Below, in pieces: positions 1 through 6,095 of a stretch of DNA of 13,486 bases. The first letter of the stretch is position 1; each line of letters starts with the position of its first letter. The stretch is from CAVYYW01 sp963772845 (GTDB lineage: Bacteria; Bacillota; Bacilli; Bacillales; Sporolactobacillaceae), in the NCBI GenBank assembly GCA_963772845.1, contig CAVYYW010000031.1:1-13486 (forward strand). The letters are read 5' to 3'. Below the pieces are notes generated by a model. That model made no database searches, had not been told where the DNA came from, and saw nothing but the letters and a program-made list of their open reading frames with translations. A program made the translations under genes and the position numbers.

Positions 1-1
1 T

Positions 2-1009
2 TCAGTCTCTTCCGCCAATGTTCGTAAAGGTCCCGGCACATCTCATCCAGGGATCGGTGTTGTAAAAAAAGGAACCAAGCTTTCTCGCTGAAAAAGAAAC
101 CAAAAGCGGGAACACGACCTGGTATTACATAAGCAATCAAAAAGGCTGGATTTCTTCAGCGGTTTTGACAACAAAAAAACCGGTTATTGCGGCCGTACCT
201 AAGCCTGCAACGAAAAAACAACACAAACAAAAACAACACAAACAAAAACAACTCAGACGAAAACCACCACGACACATACTGCCTCAACTAAACCGGCAGC
301 TCCTGCAAAAGCAACTCCTGCAAAAACAATCTCGACGACAGATAAACTGTTGAACAAAGCAAGAACGAGGTATAACAGCACACAGGCAATGATCGTTACT
401 GCAAAATCTGCTTACAGCTATCATGCAACATTAACGGCTTATTCCTACCATAGTGGAAAATGGGTCAAAACCTATTCAATGCCTGCAGCTATAGGCAAAA
501 AAGGCATAACATCTAACATGCATGAAGGCGGCATGAAGTCTCCGGTCGGTATTTATTCTATCGGTCGTGCCTTTGGTGAGGTTTCAAAACCTTCTGGCGT
601 CAAGCTTTCCTATACGAAAACGACCAGCCATGACTATTGGATCGATGACCCGTCATCCGCAGATTATAATAAATGGAAAGTATACAGCGGCGATCCGCAC
701 AGCAAGTGGAAATCCTTTGAGCGCCTCAGAATTCCTCAATATAAGTACGCGGCAGTCATCGAGTACAATACGTATGCCACCGTAAAAGGAAAAGGAAGCG
801 CAATCTTTTTGCATGTCTGGTCGGGACCCTACAGTCCGACGGCAGGATGTACGGCTGTTCCGGAAAGCAGCATGCTGAATTTACTCAGGTGGATGAACCC
901 TTCCCAACACCCTGTTATCATCCAGGGGACTGCATGGACAACTGAAGGCAATCGCGGGATAAATAGACAGTCCCTGACCTCAAAGATAGGAAGTGTAGCT
1001 TATGTATGA
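2..1009 (+). pseudogene. SH3b-linker-L,D-transpeptidase (YkuD), 5' partial, two frameshifts
   Basis: Likely an exported cell-wall enzyme forming 3-3 peptidoglycan cross-links or anchoring at the wall. The start lies before the window. Bases 2-88 encode the first half of a bacterial SH3 domain (ANVRKGPGTSHPGIG...KKGTKLS) and then run into TGA at 89-91. A one-base shift near 86 restores its second half (AEKETKSG..WYYISNQKGWISSAVL) up to about 170. A second, opposite shift in the A6 run at 213-218 returns to the first frame, which carries a TTQTK/APAKATPAK linker and the catalytic domain to 1009. Counting from ATG 350, the YkuD signature is FLHVW...TAGC, with His155 and nucleophile Cys167. The net shift is zero, so one base gained and one lost would explain everything. 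The catalytic part alone (350-1009, 219 aa) is open but has no signal peptide. Family assignment is firm; whether the gene is truly broken or mis-sequenced is open. Confidence 0.75.
218..250 (+). repeat. 15-bp coding repeat for the TTQTK linker
   Basis: Two exact copies of ACAACACAAACAAAA (218-232 and 233-247) are followed by a degenerate third. In the transpeptidase frame they encode TTQTK pentapeptides of a flexible wall-spanning linker. The adjacent A6 run at 213-218 is where the second frameshift falls, as expected for slippage-prone sequence. Confidence 0.7.
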
Positions 1010-1496
1010 AATTAAAGCAATGTCTCAAAGTGACGCGGAAGAGATTGTGACGTGGACATATGATGAGCCCTATTCTTTTTTTAACATGGAAAATGACCCG
1101 GAGGACCTAGCTGAACTGCTCAGTCCTGAAAGCAGAGAAAACCGTTATTTTTCTGTCTATAAAAAAGCAGACCTGATTGGCTTTTTTGAATATGAAAAAA
1201 GAGGAAAAGTGATTGATATTGCCCTTGGAATGAAGCCTGAATTGACAGGAAAGAAGCAGGGGTTTGACTTTCTGAAGGCTGGGCTGGCATTTGCAAAAGA
1301 ACGGTTCGCTCCCTCTCAGATTACATTATCGGTTGCACCTTTTAATAAAAGAGCGATTAAGGTTTATGAACGTGCGGGTTTCATCGAACAGGACCGGATC
1401 ATTCATCGATCGAACGGCAGGGAATACGGCTTTATTAAAATGGGATTGGAAGTGAGTAGCGGGAGAAATAGGGCATTAAAAACCGATCGCTCGTGA
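1002..1496 (+). CDS. GNAT family N-acetyltransferase (paralogue of the gene at 3900)
   Basis: Predicted cytoplasmic acetyl-CoA-dependent acetyltransferase of 164 aa; substrate unknown. A GNAT core is visible: beta4/motif A IALGMKPELTGKKQGFDFL (residues 73-91) and the C-terminal NKRAIKVYERAGF (115-127), where Tyr122 is the usual general-acid position. The acetyl-CoA loop reads G-K-K-Q-G, while the paralogue at 3900 has the more canonical G-K-G-Q-G, so one loop glycine is missing here. ATG 1002 is preceded by AGGAAG (989-994) and overlaps the transpeptidase stop by 8 bp, implying translational coupling. The C-terminal tail after MGLEV (SSGRNRALKTDRS) has no counterpart in the paralogue and runs into an interspersed repeat, so it may come from repeat DNA. 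Family confident, function not. Confidence 0.85.
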   Translation: MYEIKAMSQSDAEEIVTWTYDEPYSFFNMENDPEDLAELLSPESRENRYFSVYKKADLIGFFEYEKRGKVIDIALGMKPELTGKKQGFDFLKAGLAFAKERFAPSQITLSVAPFNKRAIKVYERAGFIEQDRIIHRSNGREYGFIKMGLEVSSGRNRALKTDRS

Positions 1497-1501
1497 AGCA
1501 A

Positions 1502-1575
1502 CTGAAAAAGTCCCCCAATGTAAACGCAGTTGTTGATCTCCGGTTTAGGTTGCTCGCTTTTCGCAGGGCTTGAAA
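1502..1575 (-). repeat. Interspersed intergenic repeat, copy 1
   Basis: CTGAAAAAGTC at 1502-1512 is an exact 11-mer also found at 5521-5531 and, inverted, at 7066-7076. On the minus strand a block GCGAAAAGCGAGCAACCT followed by CCGGAGATCAAC lies upstream of GACTTTTTCAG. That block aligns without gaps over about 34 bp (roughly 26 identical by eye) with 5967-6000. All copies lie outside genes, so this looks like a degenerate non-coding repeat family. Confidence 0.6.
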
Positions 1576-1599
1576 TTTATATTTCCATTATTTTACTTC

Positions 1600-1691
1600 G
1601 GCACATAAAACTCAAATTCGGCACATAAATTACTGATTTTGGCACATAAATCTTAAAATCGGCACATAAATCACTGATTTTGGCACATAAA
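1600..1691 (+). repeat. Five-copy GGCACATAAA array, 20/21-bp spacing
   Basis: GGCACATAAA occurs exactly at 1600, 1620, 1641, 1661 and 1682, giving spacings of 20, 21, 20 and 21 bp. The spacers alternate, so a 41-bp higher-order unit (TTACTGATTTT then TCTTAAAATC-type spacer) repeats about twice. The region is AT-rich, non-coding and lies between the GNAT gene and the five-gene cluster. Function is unknown; a site array for a DNA-binding protein or a neutral minisatellite are both possible. Confidence 0.85.
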
Positions 1692-1826
1692 ACTAAAATT
1701 ATGATGAGTAAACTAAGAATTTTGATGCGCCAAACCCTGCATGAAAGGTTGAACACTCTATTTTTCATCTAAACGTGCACTATAAATGGCTTTTTTCATG
1801 AATATTAAATAAAAAGAGGAAATATA

Positions 1827-1867
1827 GCCACCATTAGAGAAACAGTTGATTAAGAACGGGCGGTGGC
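1827..1867 (+). promoter_or_regulatory. Inverted repeat overlapping the leader and SD region of the nucleotidyltransferase gene
   Basis: GCCACC (1827-1832) is the exact reverse complement of GGTGGC (1862-1867), with about 29 nt between. The right arm contains the G-rich stretch that serves as Shine-Dalgarno for the start at 1869/1872. Pairing would hide it. Six base pairs over a long loop is weak evidence. Confidence 0.25.
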
Positions 1868-1868
1868 G

Positions 1869-2469
1869 ATGATGTTAAGAACAGAAGCAGATATCATTCG
1901 GCTTGTAAAAGATGATAAATGGATGATGAAGGTTTTGACAGCTGCGGCTTCCCTGGATCTACCCGACTGGTGGGTATGTGCGGGATTCGTCCGCTCGAAA
2001 ATATGGGACACCATGCATAATTCTCTCTGAAAGAACCCCTTTGCAGGACATTGACGTTATTTACTTTGATCCGTCTAATACTGATGAATCTGAAGAAAAA
2101 GTTCTGGAAGATAAACTGAGGAAAGTGCTGCCAGATGTCCCTTGGTCAGTCAAAAATGAGGCAAGAATGCATCTTATAAATAAACTTTTACCGTACAAGT
2201 CTTCCGAGGATGCGATCTCCCAATTTCCTGAGACGGTAACAGCACTTGGGCTAAAGCTTGATGAACAAGGTGAGCCCATGTTAACCGCGCCTCATGGAAT
2301 ACAGGATGTTCTGCAGATGGAAGTAAGGCCGACACCGAATTTTGAAAAGGGCAAAGAGCTTGAAGCCATTTATGAAGAACGGATGATTAAAAAGAACTGG
2401 CAGGCGGTTTGGCCAAAAGTAAAAATCGAATCTATTAAAATTACAAAAGAAAAGGGAGTTTTTAAATGA
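1869..2469 (+). pseudogene. Nucleotidyltransferase-like protein (NTP_transf_6 type), one frameshift
   Basis: The N-terminal part (1869-2030) reads MMLRTEADIIRLVKDD... with WWVCAGFVRSKIWDTMHN and stops at TGA 2028-2030. The continuation LSERTPLQDIDVIYFDP lies in the next frame and runs to TGA 2467-2469. The GFVR..IWD...TPL.DIDV.YFD order is that of the COG3575-type nucleotidyltransferase-like family, whose DxD should bind metal. An extra base in the TCTCTCT dinucleotide run (2021-2028) accounts for the shift, and the repaired protein would be about 199 aa. ATG 1872 is slightly better placed than 1869 behind the G-rich site GGGCGGTGG. The gene is first in a tight cluster, its stop overlapping the next start (ATGA). 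Substrate unknown. Truly mutated or a sequence error cannot be told apart. Confidence 0.75.
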
Positions 2470-3023
2470 ACCAAGCATTACTCGTCATTGATGCACAGCA
2501 GAGTTTGATTGATGGAAGCGCAACGGAAAAACCGGTCTTTGCAAAAGAACAACTGATCGAAAATATTAACCGAATGGTCAAAAAAGCAACGGATGAAAAC
2601 ATACCGATTGTGTTTGTCCGCGATTTAGACGTTGCAGAGGGAGAGGGAGAAGGGTTTCAGGTACATAGAGACATCAATGTACCAGCTTCAGCAGAAATGA
2701 TTGATAAAAAATCCACAAGCGCTTTTCATAAAACAACATTATTAAACTTTTTGAAAAACAAGGAAGTTGGGCATGTGGTGATTATGGGGTGCGCAACGGG
2801 ATATTGTATCGACACCGCGGTCAGAGCGGCCACGGTTAATCAGTTTGATGTAACCCTTGTCAAAGAAGGTCATTCGACTGCGGACTCCGAGGTCTTATCT
2901 GGCGAACAAATCATCAATCATCATAATGACATCCTTCATGGGCATTATAACGTGGACAATTTCTGTATGGTGAGAAGTGTGGAGGAAGATCTGTTTAAAC
3001 CGCCTCATGATACCCATCGCTAA
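2466..3023 (+). CDS. Isochorismatase-family cysteine hydrolase
   Basis: Soluble 185-aa hydrolase with the isochorismatase/nicotinamidase fold. The expected catalytic triad is visible: Asp9 in LLVIDAQQ, Lys81 in IDKKSTSAF and Cys114 in MGCATGYCIDTAVRAA. A cis-peptide region (MGCATG) precedes the nucleophile, as usual in the family. The N-terminus is at the expected place. ATG 2466 overlaps the preceding stop as ATGA and has AAAGGGAG 8 nt upstream, so translation is coupled to the nucleotidyltransferase gene. Length fits the family (180-200 aa). Substrate cannot be read from sequence; members hydrolyse isochorismate, nicotinamide or other amides and vinyl ethers. The C-terminal tail after SVEEDLF is polar and probably unstructured. 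Confidence 0.92.
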   Translation: MNQALLVIDAQQSLIDGSATEKPVFAKEQLIENINRMVKKATDENIPIVFVRDLDVAEGEGEGFQVHRDINVPASAEMIDKKSTSAFHKTTLLNFLKNKEVGHVVIMGCATGYCIDTAVRAATVNQFDVTLVKEGHSTADSEVLSGEQIINHHNDILHGHYNVDNFCMVRSVEEDLFKPPHDTHR

Positions 3024-3024
3024 A

Positions 3025-3516
3025 ATGGATTTTAAAATCAAAAAGGCAGCTGCTGAAGACAGACAGGTGCTTGGCAATCTCATGCAATATTACGTTTACG
3101 ATTTCTCAGAGTTTCTGGATTTTCACGTTAATCAGAGTGGCCGTTTTGGGGACTATCCAGGTCTGGATAACTACTGGATTAAAAAGACGCATTTTCCTTA
3201 TTTGCTAGAGTTCGAGGGAAAGCATGCCGGATTCGCCTTAGTGAACTTTAAAGAGTCAGAAGACAAGGCTTACTTTACCATTGCGGAATTTTTTATTATG
3301 AAGAAATACCGAAAGAATGGATTTGGCAGAACGGCGGCTCACCAGATTTTTGATCTGCACAGAGGCAATTGGGAAGTTCTTCAGGTCGAGAAAAACACTC
3401 CTGCCCAAGCTTTTTGGAGAAAAGTTATTGGTGAGTATACAAACGGAGATTACACAGAGCGGACTAACGATAAAGGAAGCAAGATTCAGGAATTTAATAA
3501 TTTACTTGAAGAGTAA
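3025..3516 (+). CDS. GNAT family acetyltransferase (COG5628-like)
   Basis: Cytoplasmic acetyltransferase-like protein of about 163 aa. The acetyl-CoA loop is seen as RKNGFGR within FFIMKKYRKNGFGRTAAHQIF, followed by VEKNTPAQAFWRKVI, the usual motif B region. The N-terminus MDFKIKKAAAEDRQVLGNLMQYYVYDFSEF is typical of family members annotated as predicted acetyltransferases. ATG 3025 lies one base after the preceding stop (3021-3023) and has no good Shine-Dalgarno of its own, so coupled re-initiation is likely. ATG 3007 (in frame, adding MIPIAK) and GTG 2977 are alternatives; GGAGGAA at 2981 is too far for the former and lies inside the latter. Substrate unknown. Confidence 0.82.
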   Translation: MDFKIKKAAAEDRQVLGNLMQYYVYDFSEFLDFHVNQSGRFGDYPGLDNYWIKKTHFPYLLEFEGKHAGFALVNFKESEDKAYFTIAEFFIMKKYRKNGFGRTAAHQIFDLHRGNWEVLQVEKNTPAQAFWRKVIGEYTNGDYTERTNDKGSKIQEFNNLLEE

Positions 3517-3528
3517 GGTGGGCAAGCA

Positions 3529-3879
3529 ATGAATCCTGTATTAAATAAAATAGGGACAGTCTTTATACCTGTTTCAGATATTGAAAAGGCAAGAGATTGG
3601 TATTGTGATTTGCTGGGTCTGCCTCCAGAAGGCGAAGTCCTTTTCGGACACCTGTATGTGCTGCCGATGGAAGGGGCTGGAATCGTCCTCGACAGTAAAA
3701 TTTATTCTGAAGAAACGACATTTAAGGTCCCGGCATTCCATTTCGATACAATGGACATTCAAGAAGCTTACGAGTATATGAACTCAATAGATGCCGAACT
3801 GACAACTGGCATCGAAAACGAGCACTGGTTCAATTTCAAGGACCCGGATGGGAATCATCTGATGGTGTGCAAGTGCTGA
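3529..3879 (+). CDS. VOC superfamily (glyoxalase-like) protein
   Basis: 116-aa single-domain vicinal-oxygen-chelate protein with two beta-alpha-beta-beta-beta modules. The first starts at IGTVFIPVSDIEKARDWYCDLLG, the classical entry helix of glyoxalase/dioxygenase folds. The second ends in HWFNFKDPDGNHLMV, the classical exit strand. The usual first-strand metal ligand (His) is Val here (GTVFIPV), so a metal-independent binding or a divergent role is possible. AAGGTGGG ends about 7 nt before ATG 3529, and the gene follows the GNAT by 12 bp, so it belongs to the same transcript. Proteins of this size include resistance-type binding proteins and uncharacterised lyases; nothing here selects one. 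Confidence 0.85.
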   Translation: MNPVLNKIGTVFIPVSDIEKARDWYCDLLGLPPEGEVLFGHLYVLPMEGAGIVLDSKIYSEETTFKVPAFHFDTMDIQEAYEYMNSIDAELTTGIENEHWFNFKDPDGNHLMVCKC

Positions 3880-3899
3880 GAGGAAAAGGGAGGATTTGA

Positions 3900-4370
3900 A
3901 TGAATACCTATTTTCAGCCAATGACGCAGGAAGACGTGGACCTGATTGTCAAATGGCATTATGAGCCTCCTTATGACTTTTATGACGCGGAAAGCGATAA
4001 GGAAGACATGGAAGAATTGCTTAACTTCAAGGAAGATAAAGAGACCTCCTATTACACTTTGCATAAAGACGGTGAATTGAAGGGTTTCTTTTCATTTACA
4101 AAAAAGGACGCCGATAAAATTGATGTTGGGCTGGGCCTGAATCCTTCTGTAACAGGCAAAGGTCAGGGACTGGCGTTTGTCCAGGCCGGTATGGAACTGG
4201 CAAAGGAAAGATTTGATCCAGCAGCGTTAACACTGTCCGTGGCGACGTTCAACAAGCGGGCAATTAAGGTTTACGAGAGAGCAGGTTTTCAGCAGGTGAG
4301 ACGATTCATGCAGGAAACGAATGGCTCAAGCTACGAATTCGTGGAGATGGAGAAGGAGTGCCTGGCGTAA
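3900..4370 (+). CDS. GNAT family N-acetyltransferase (paralogue of the gene at 1002)
   Basis: 156-aa acetyltransferase and last gene of the cluster. The acetyl-CoA loop VTGKGQG (residues 84-90) and the C-terminal motif FNKRAIKVYERAGF (117-130) with Tyr125 are intact. The same C-terminal string NKRAIKVYERAGF occurs in the protein at 1002, and the shared pattern continues through W.Y.EPY.F....D.ED..ELL and L.GFF at the N-terminus, so these are clear paralogues that share about half their residues by eye. A strong AGGGAGGA site (3888-3895) precedes ATG 3900, 20 bp after the VOC stop. Compared with the first copy, this one keeps the canonical loop glycine and ends cleanly at MEKECLA. Substrate unknown. 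Confidence 0.88.
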   Translation: MNTYFQPMTQEDVDLIVKWHYEPPYDFYDAESDKEDMEELLNFKEDKETSYYTLHKDGELKGFFSFTKKDADKIDVGLGLNPSVTGKGQGLAFVQAGMELAKERFDPAALTLSVATFNKRAIKVYERAGFQQVRRFMQETNGSSYEFVEMEKECLA

Positions 4371-4399
4371 GTAAACAGTCTTCATGATAGAAACCTTCG

Positions 4400-4430
4400 A
4401 AAGGGAGCTGTGGCTTCCTTTTTCTTTTTA
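4400..4430 (+). terminator. Rho-independent terminator of the five-gene cluster
   Basis: AAAGGGAGC (4400-4408) pairs with GCTTCCTTT (4413-4421), with one G-U pair and a 4-nt loop, and is followed by TTCTTTTTA. It lies 30 bp after the stop of the last GNAT and marks the end of the transcript. Confidence 0.8.
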
Positions 4431-4528
4431 TTAAAAAGGATTTCAGTATAGATTACCAGAATCAGTTATGGACGTAAGGTGTCCAACTGAAAAAAGTCAG
4501 CAAGATAGATAGAAAAGAGGCGAATTGT

Positions 4529-5290
4529 ATGCTCCATTTTAAAAACCGCTCAATTACCGTTTTTCAGAGTGCTTTGTATAAAACAACCTCAGCGGTGATC
4601 GAAACGAATGATCTCGTGCTGGTGACAGACCCAAACTGGCTGCCGGAAGAGGTTGAGGCGATCAAAACTTTCGTGGATAAAGTAAAAAAGGATCGCCCTG
4701 TTTATCTGCTTTTTACTCATTCAGATTACGACCATATTCTCGGTTATCGAGCGTTTCCTGAAGCAAAGGTCATTGCCAGTAAGACTTTTATGGAAAACCC
4801 TGATAAAGATTATATTCTAAAGCAAATCCGGGATTTTGATGATAAGTATTATCTGGAGCGAAATTATGAGATCGCTTACCCGGAAGCTGACGTTATTGTG
4901 GAAAAAGACGGACAGGTCCTAACCATCGGTGAGACCGAATTGACATTCTACCTTGCCCCTGGCCACACCCCGGACGGGATATTTACAATTATAGAATCCG
5001 AGGGAATCTGGATTGCCGGTGATTATCTATCAGACATCGAGTTCCCGTTTATTTATGACAGCAGCTTCGCCTATGAAAACACAATGCTAAAAGCTGCCGC
5101 AATTCTTAATGATCATCAGATAAAACTTCTCGTTCCGGGGCATGGCAATGTCACTGAATCTCGTGAAGAAATACGGATACGGCTTAATGACTCATTAAAT
5201 TATATTCGGGAGCTCAGGACCGCTGTGAAAAATGAAGATCAAGTATCGATTGCAGACTTTTCGAAGACCGTCCATTTCGAAACGGTATGA
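4529..5290 (+). CDS. MBL-fold metallo-hydrolase, C-terminus frameshifted
   Basis: Predicted zinc hydrolase of the metallo-beta-lactamase fold, 253 aa as read. Metal-site motifs: FTHSDYDHILG (His64, Asp66, Asp68, His69), PGHTPDG (His146), IAGDYLSD (Asp165) and VPGHGN (His205). The second His of canonical HxHxDH is Asp66, as in a known HSDxDH subfamily. After residue ~246 (DFSK) the reading turns to TVHFETV and stops at 5288-5290. One frame back the sequence continues DRPFRNGMKPAHDDNQKLME.. to TAG 5350-5352, which looks like the natural C-terminus and would give about 274 aa. A single base is therefore missing near 5260-5268. All catalytic residues precede it, so activity may survive. GAAAAGAGGCG (4512-4522) is the ribosome site. 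The gene stands alone after a terminator. Substrate unknown. Confidence 0.85.
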   Translation: MLHFKNRSITVFQSALYKTTSAVIETNDLVLVTDPNWLPEEVEAIKTFVDKVKKDRPVYLLFTHSDYDHILGYRAFPEAKVIASKTFMENPDKDYILKQIRDFDDKYYLERNYEIAYPEADVIVEKDGQVLTIGETELTFYLAPGHTPDGIFTIIESEGIWIAGDYLSDIEFPFIYDSSFAYENTMLKAAAILNDHQIKLLVPGHGNVTESREEIRIRLNDSLNYIRELRTAVKNEDQVSIADFSKTVHFETV

Positions 5291-5520
5291 AACCAGCCCA
5301 TGATGATAATCAAAAACTGATGGAGAGAGAGCGGCATAATAAAAAATCATAGGATACTCATCCTCTAGATTGTAAGACGAGCAGATCAGCTTCATCTTCA
5401 AGAAGGCCGTTTATGTCCTGCAGGATTAGCGCTACAGATGCCCTGGATTTTTAAAGATTGAGTTGCTTTGCTACCGGCTTAGCTACAGGGAAGTACGAGA
5501 CGCCAGCCATTGAGAGGCAG

Positions 5521-5558
5521 CTGAAAAAGTCCACTCAAAGGTTTTCCGCGAGCACTAG
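5521..5558 (-). repeat. Interspersed intergenic repeat, copy 2
   Basis: CTGAAAAAGTC at 5521-5531 is identical to 1502-1512. On the minus strand the adjacent DNA reads CTCGCGGAAAACC..., then GACTTTTTCAGCTG, so a GCGGAAA block and a GACTTTTTCAG end are again combined. The copy is shorter and more degenerate than the one at 1502. Confidence 0.5.
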
Positions 5559-5680
5559 GGCGAGCTGCTGGAAAATTGAGTCGTCAATTGATCAGTTGAT
5601 GGCCAATAAATAGCCATAGCCACAATGACTTCTATAGTGCACCACAGGCACAAACATTTTGATTGAGGCGTAAGGTGTGA

Positions 5681-5827
5681 GATTCCTTGAAAATGCGCAA
5701 GCCCAGAATTGAAGGCTAGAAATACCCGAGACTCCTCGAAAATGCGCAGGCCCAGAATGGAAGGCTAGAAATACTCGTGACTCCTCGAAAATGTGCAGGC
5801 CCAGAATTGAAAGCGAGGGTATTTCCG
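5681..5827 (+). repeat. Three tandem 49-bp units
   Basis: The core AAAATGCGCA / AAAATGCGCA / AAAATGTGCA recurs at 5690, 5739 and 5788, exactly 49 bp apart. Each unit has the order GAYTCCTYGAAAATGYGCA, then GGCCCAGAATTGAA, then GGCTAGAAATAC. The third unit diverges after CCCAGAATTGAA. 49 is not a multiple of three and no reading frame is conserved, so this is a non-coding tandem repeat. The units touch each other, so it is not a CRISPR array. Confidence 0.8.
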
Positions 5828-5966
5828 CTTTCAATGGATTGCAACCGCATTTTCTTCGTGCGGTGAGGATTCAAGGATGCCTGTTTCAAGTCCTACGGAA
5901 ACAGCACGCGTCCGAAGATCCACTTTGGACACAAAGAGCCCACGCCAAAGTTAACTGTGGCTGTGC

Positions 5967-6003
5967 CCGCGGAAAGCGAGAAGCCTTTAACGGAAATCCA
6001 CCA
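5967..6003 (+). repeat. Interspersed intergenic repeat, copy 3
   Basis: GCGGAAAGCGAGAAGCCT followed by AACGGAAATCCACC aligns gap-free with the minus-strand block of copy 1 (1531-1567). GCGGAAAGCGAG...GGAAATC strings are, from memory, common intergenic repeats in Bacillus-group genomes; I cannot verify that here. Confidence 0.5.
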
Positions 6004-6095
6004 TCACATCTACACCTGCAGGACCTTTCAATTGTCTCATTAGCATTCAAAGCCCGCCCGAATGCCTTTTAATATAAAACCTAAGGAGATAATAT

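Larger units (their letters stand above)
5353..6080. other. Repeat-rich non-coding region, no gene recognised
   Basis: About 730 bp between the MBL gene and the DUF2785 gene. It contains two members of the interspersed repeat family (5521 and 5967), three 49-bp tandem units (5681-5827) and a small hairpin CCGCA-N9-TGCGG around 5845-5865. Open frames here, such as 5791-6072 on the plus strand, run through the repeats, lack a ribosome site and resemble no family I know. Confidence 0.7.

Noticed and set aside
165..353. Separate small basic Gln/Lys-rich protein
   Set aside because: It is the shifted middle of the transpeptidase gene: its start is the end of the SH3b domain, and its KQHKQKQ part is the TTQTK linker read out of frame.
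1600..1691. CRISPR array
   Set aside because: The repeats are only 10 bp and the spacers of about 10 bp are themselves repeated.
1577..1768. 63-aa minus-strand open frame through the GGCACATAAA array
   Set aside because: Its repetitive CAKISDLCADF-like sequence is only a translation of the DNA repeat; it has no ribosome site and the 20/21-bp spacing breaks periodicity in frame.
5681..5827. CRISPR array
   Set aside because: The repeated units are contiguous, with no unique spacers between identical repeats, and no cas genes are present.
5791..6072. 93-aa plus-strand open frame in the repeat region
   Set aside because: It runs through the third 49-bp unit and an interspersed repeat, has no Shine-Dalgarno and resembles no protein family.
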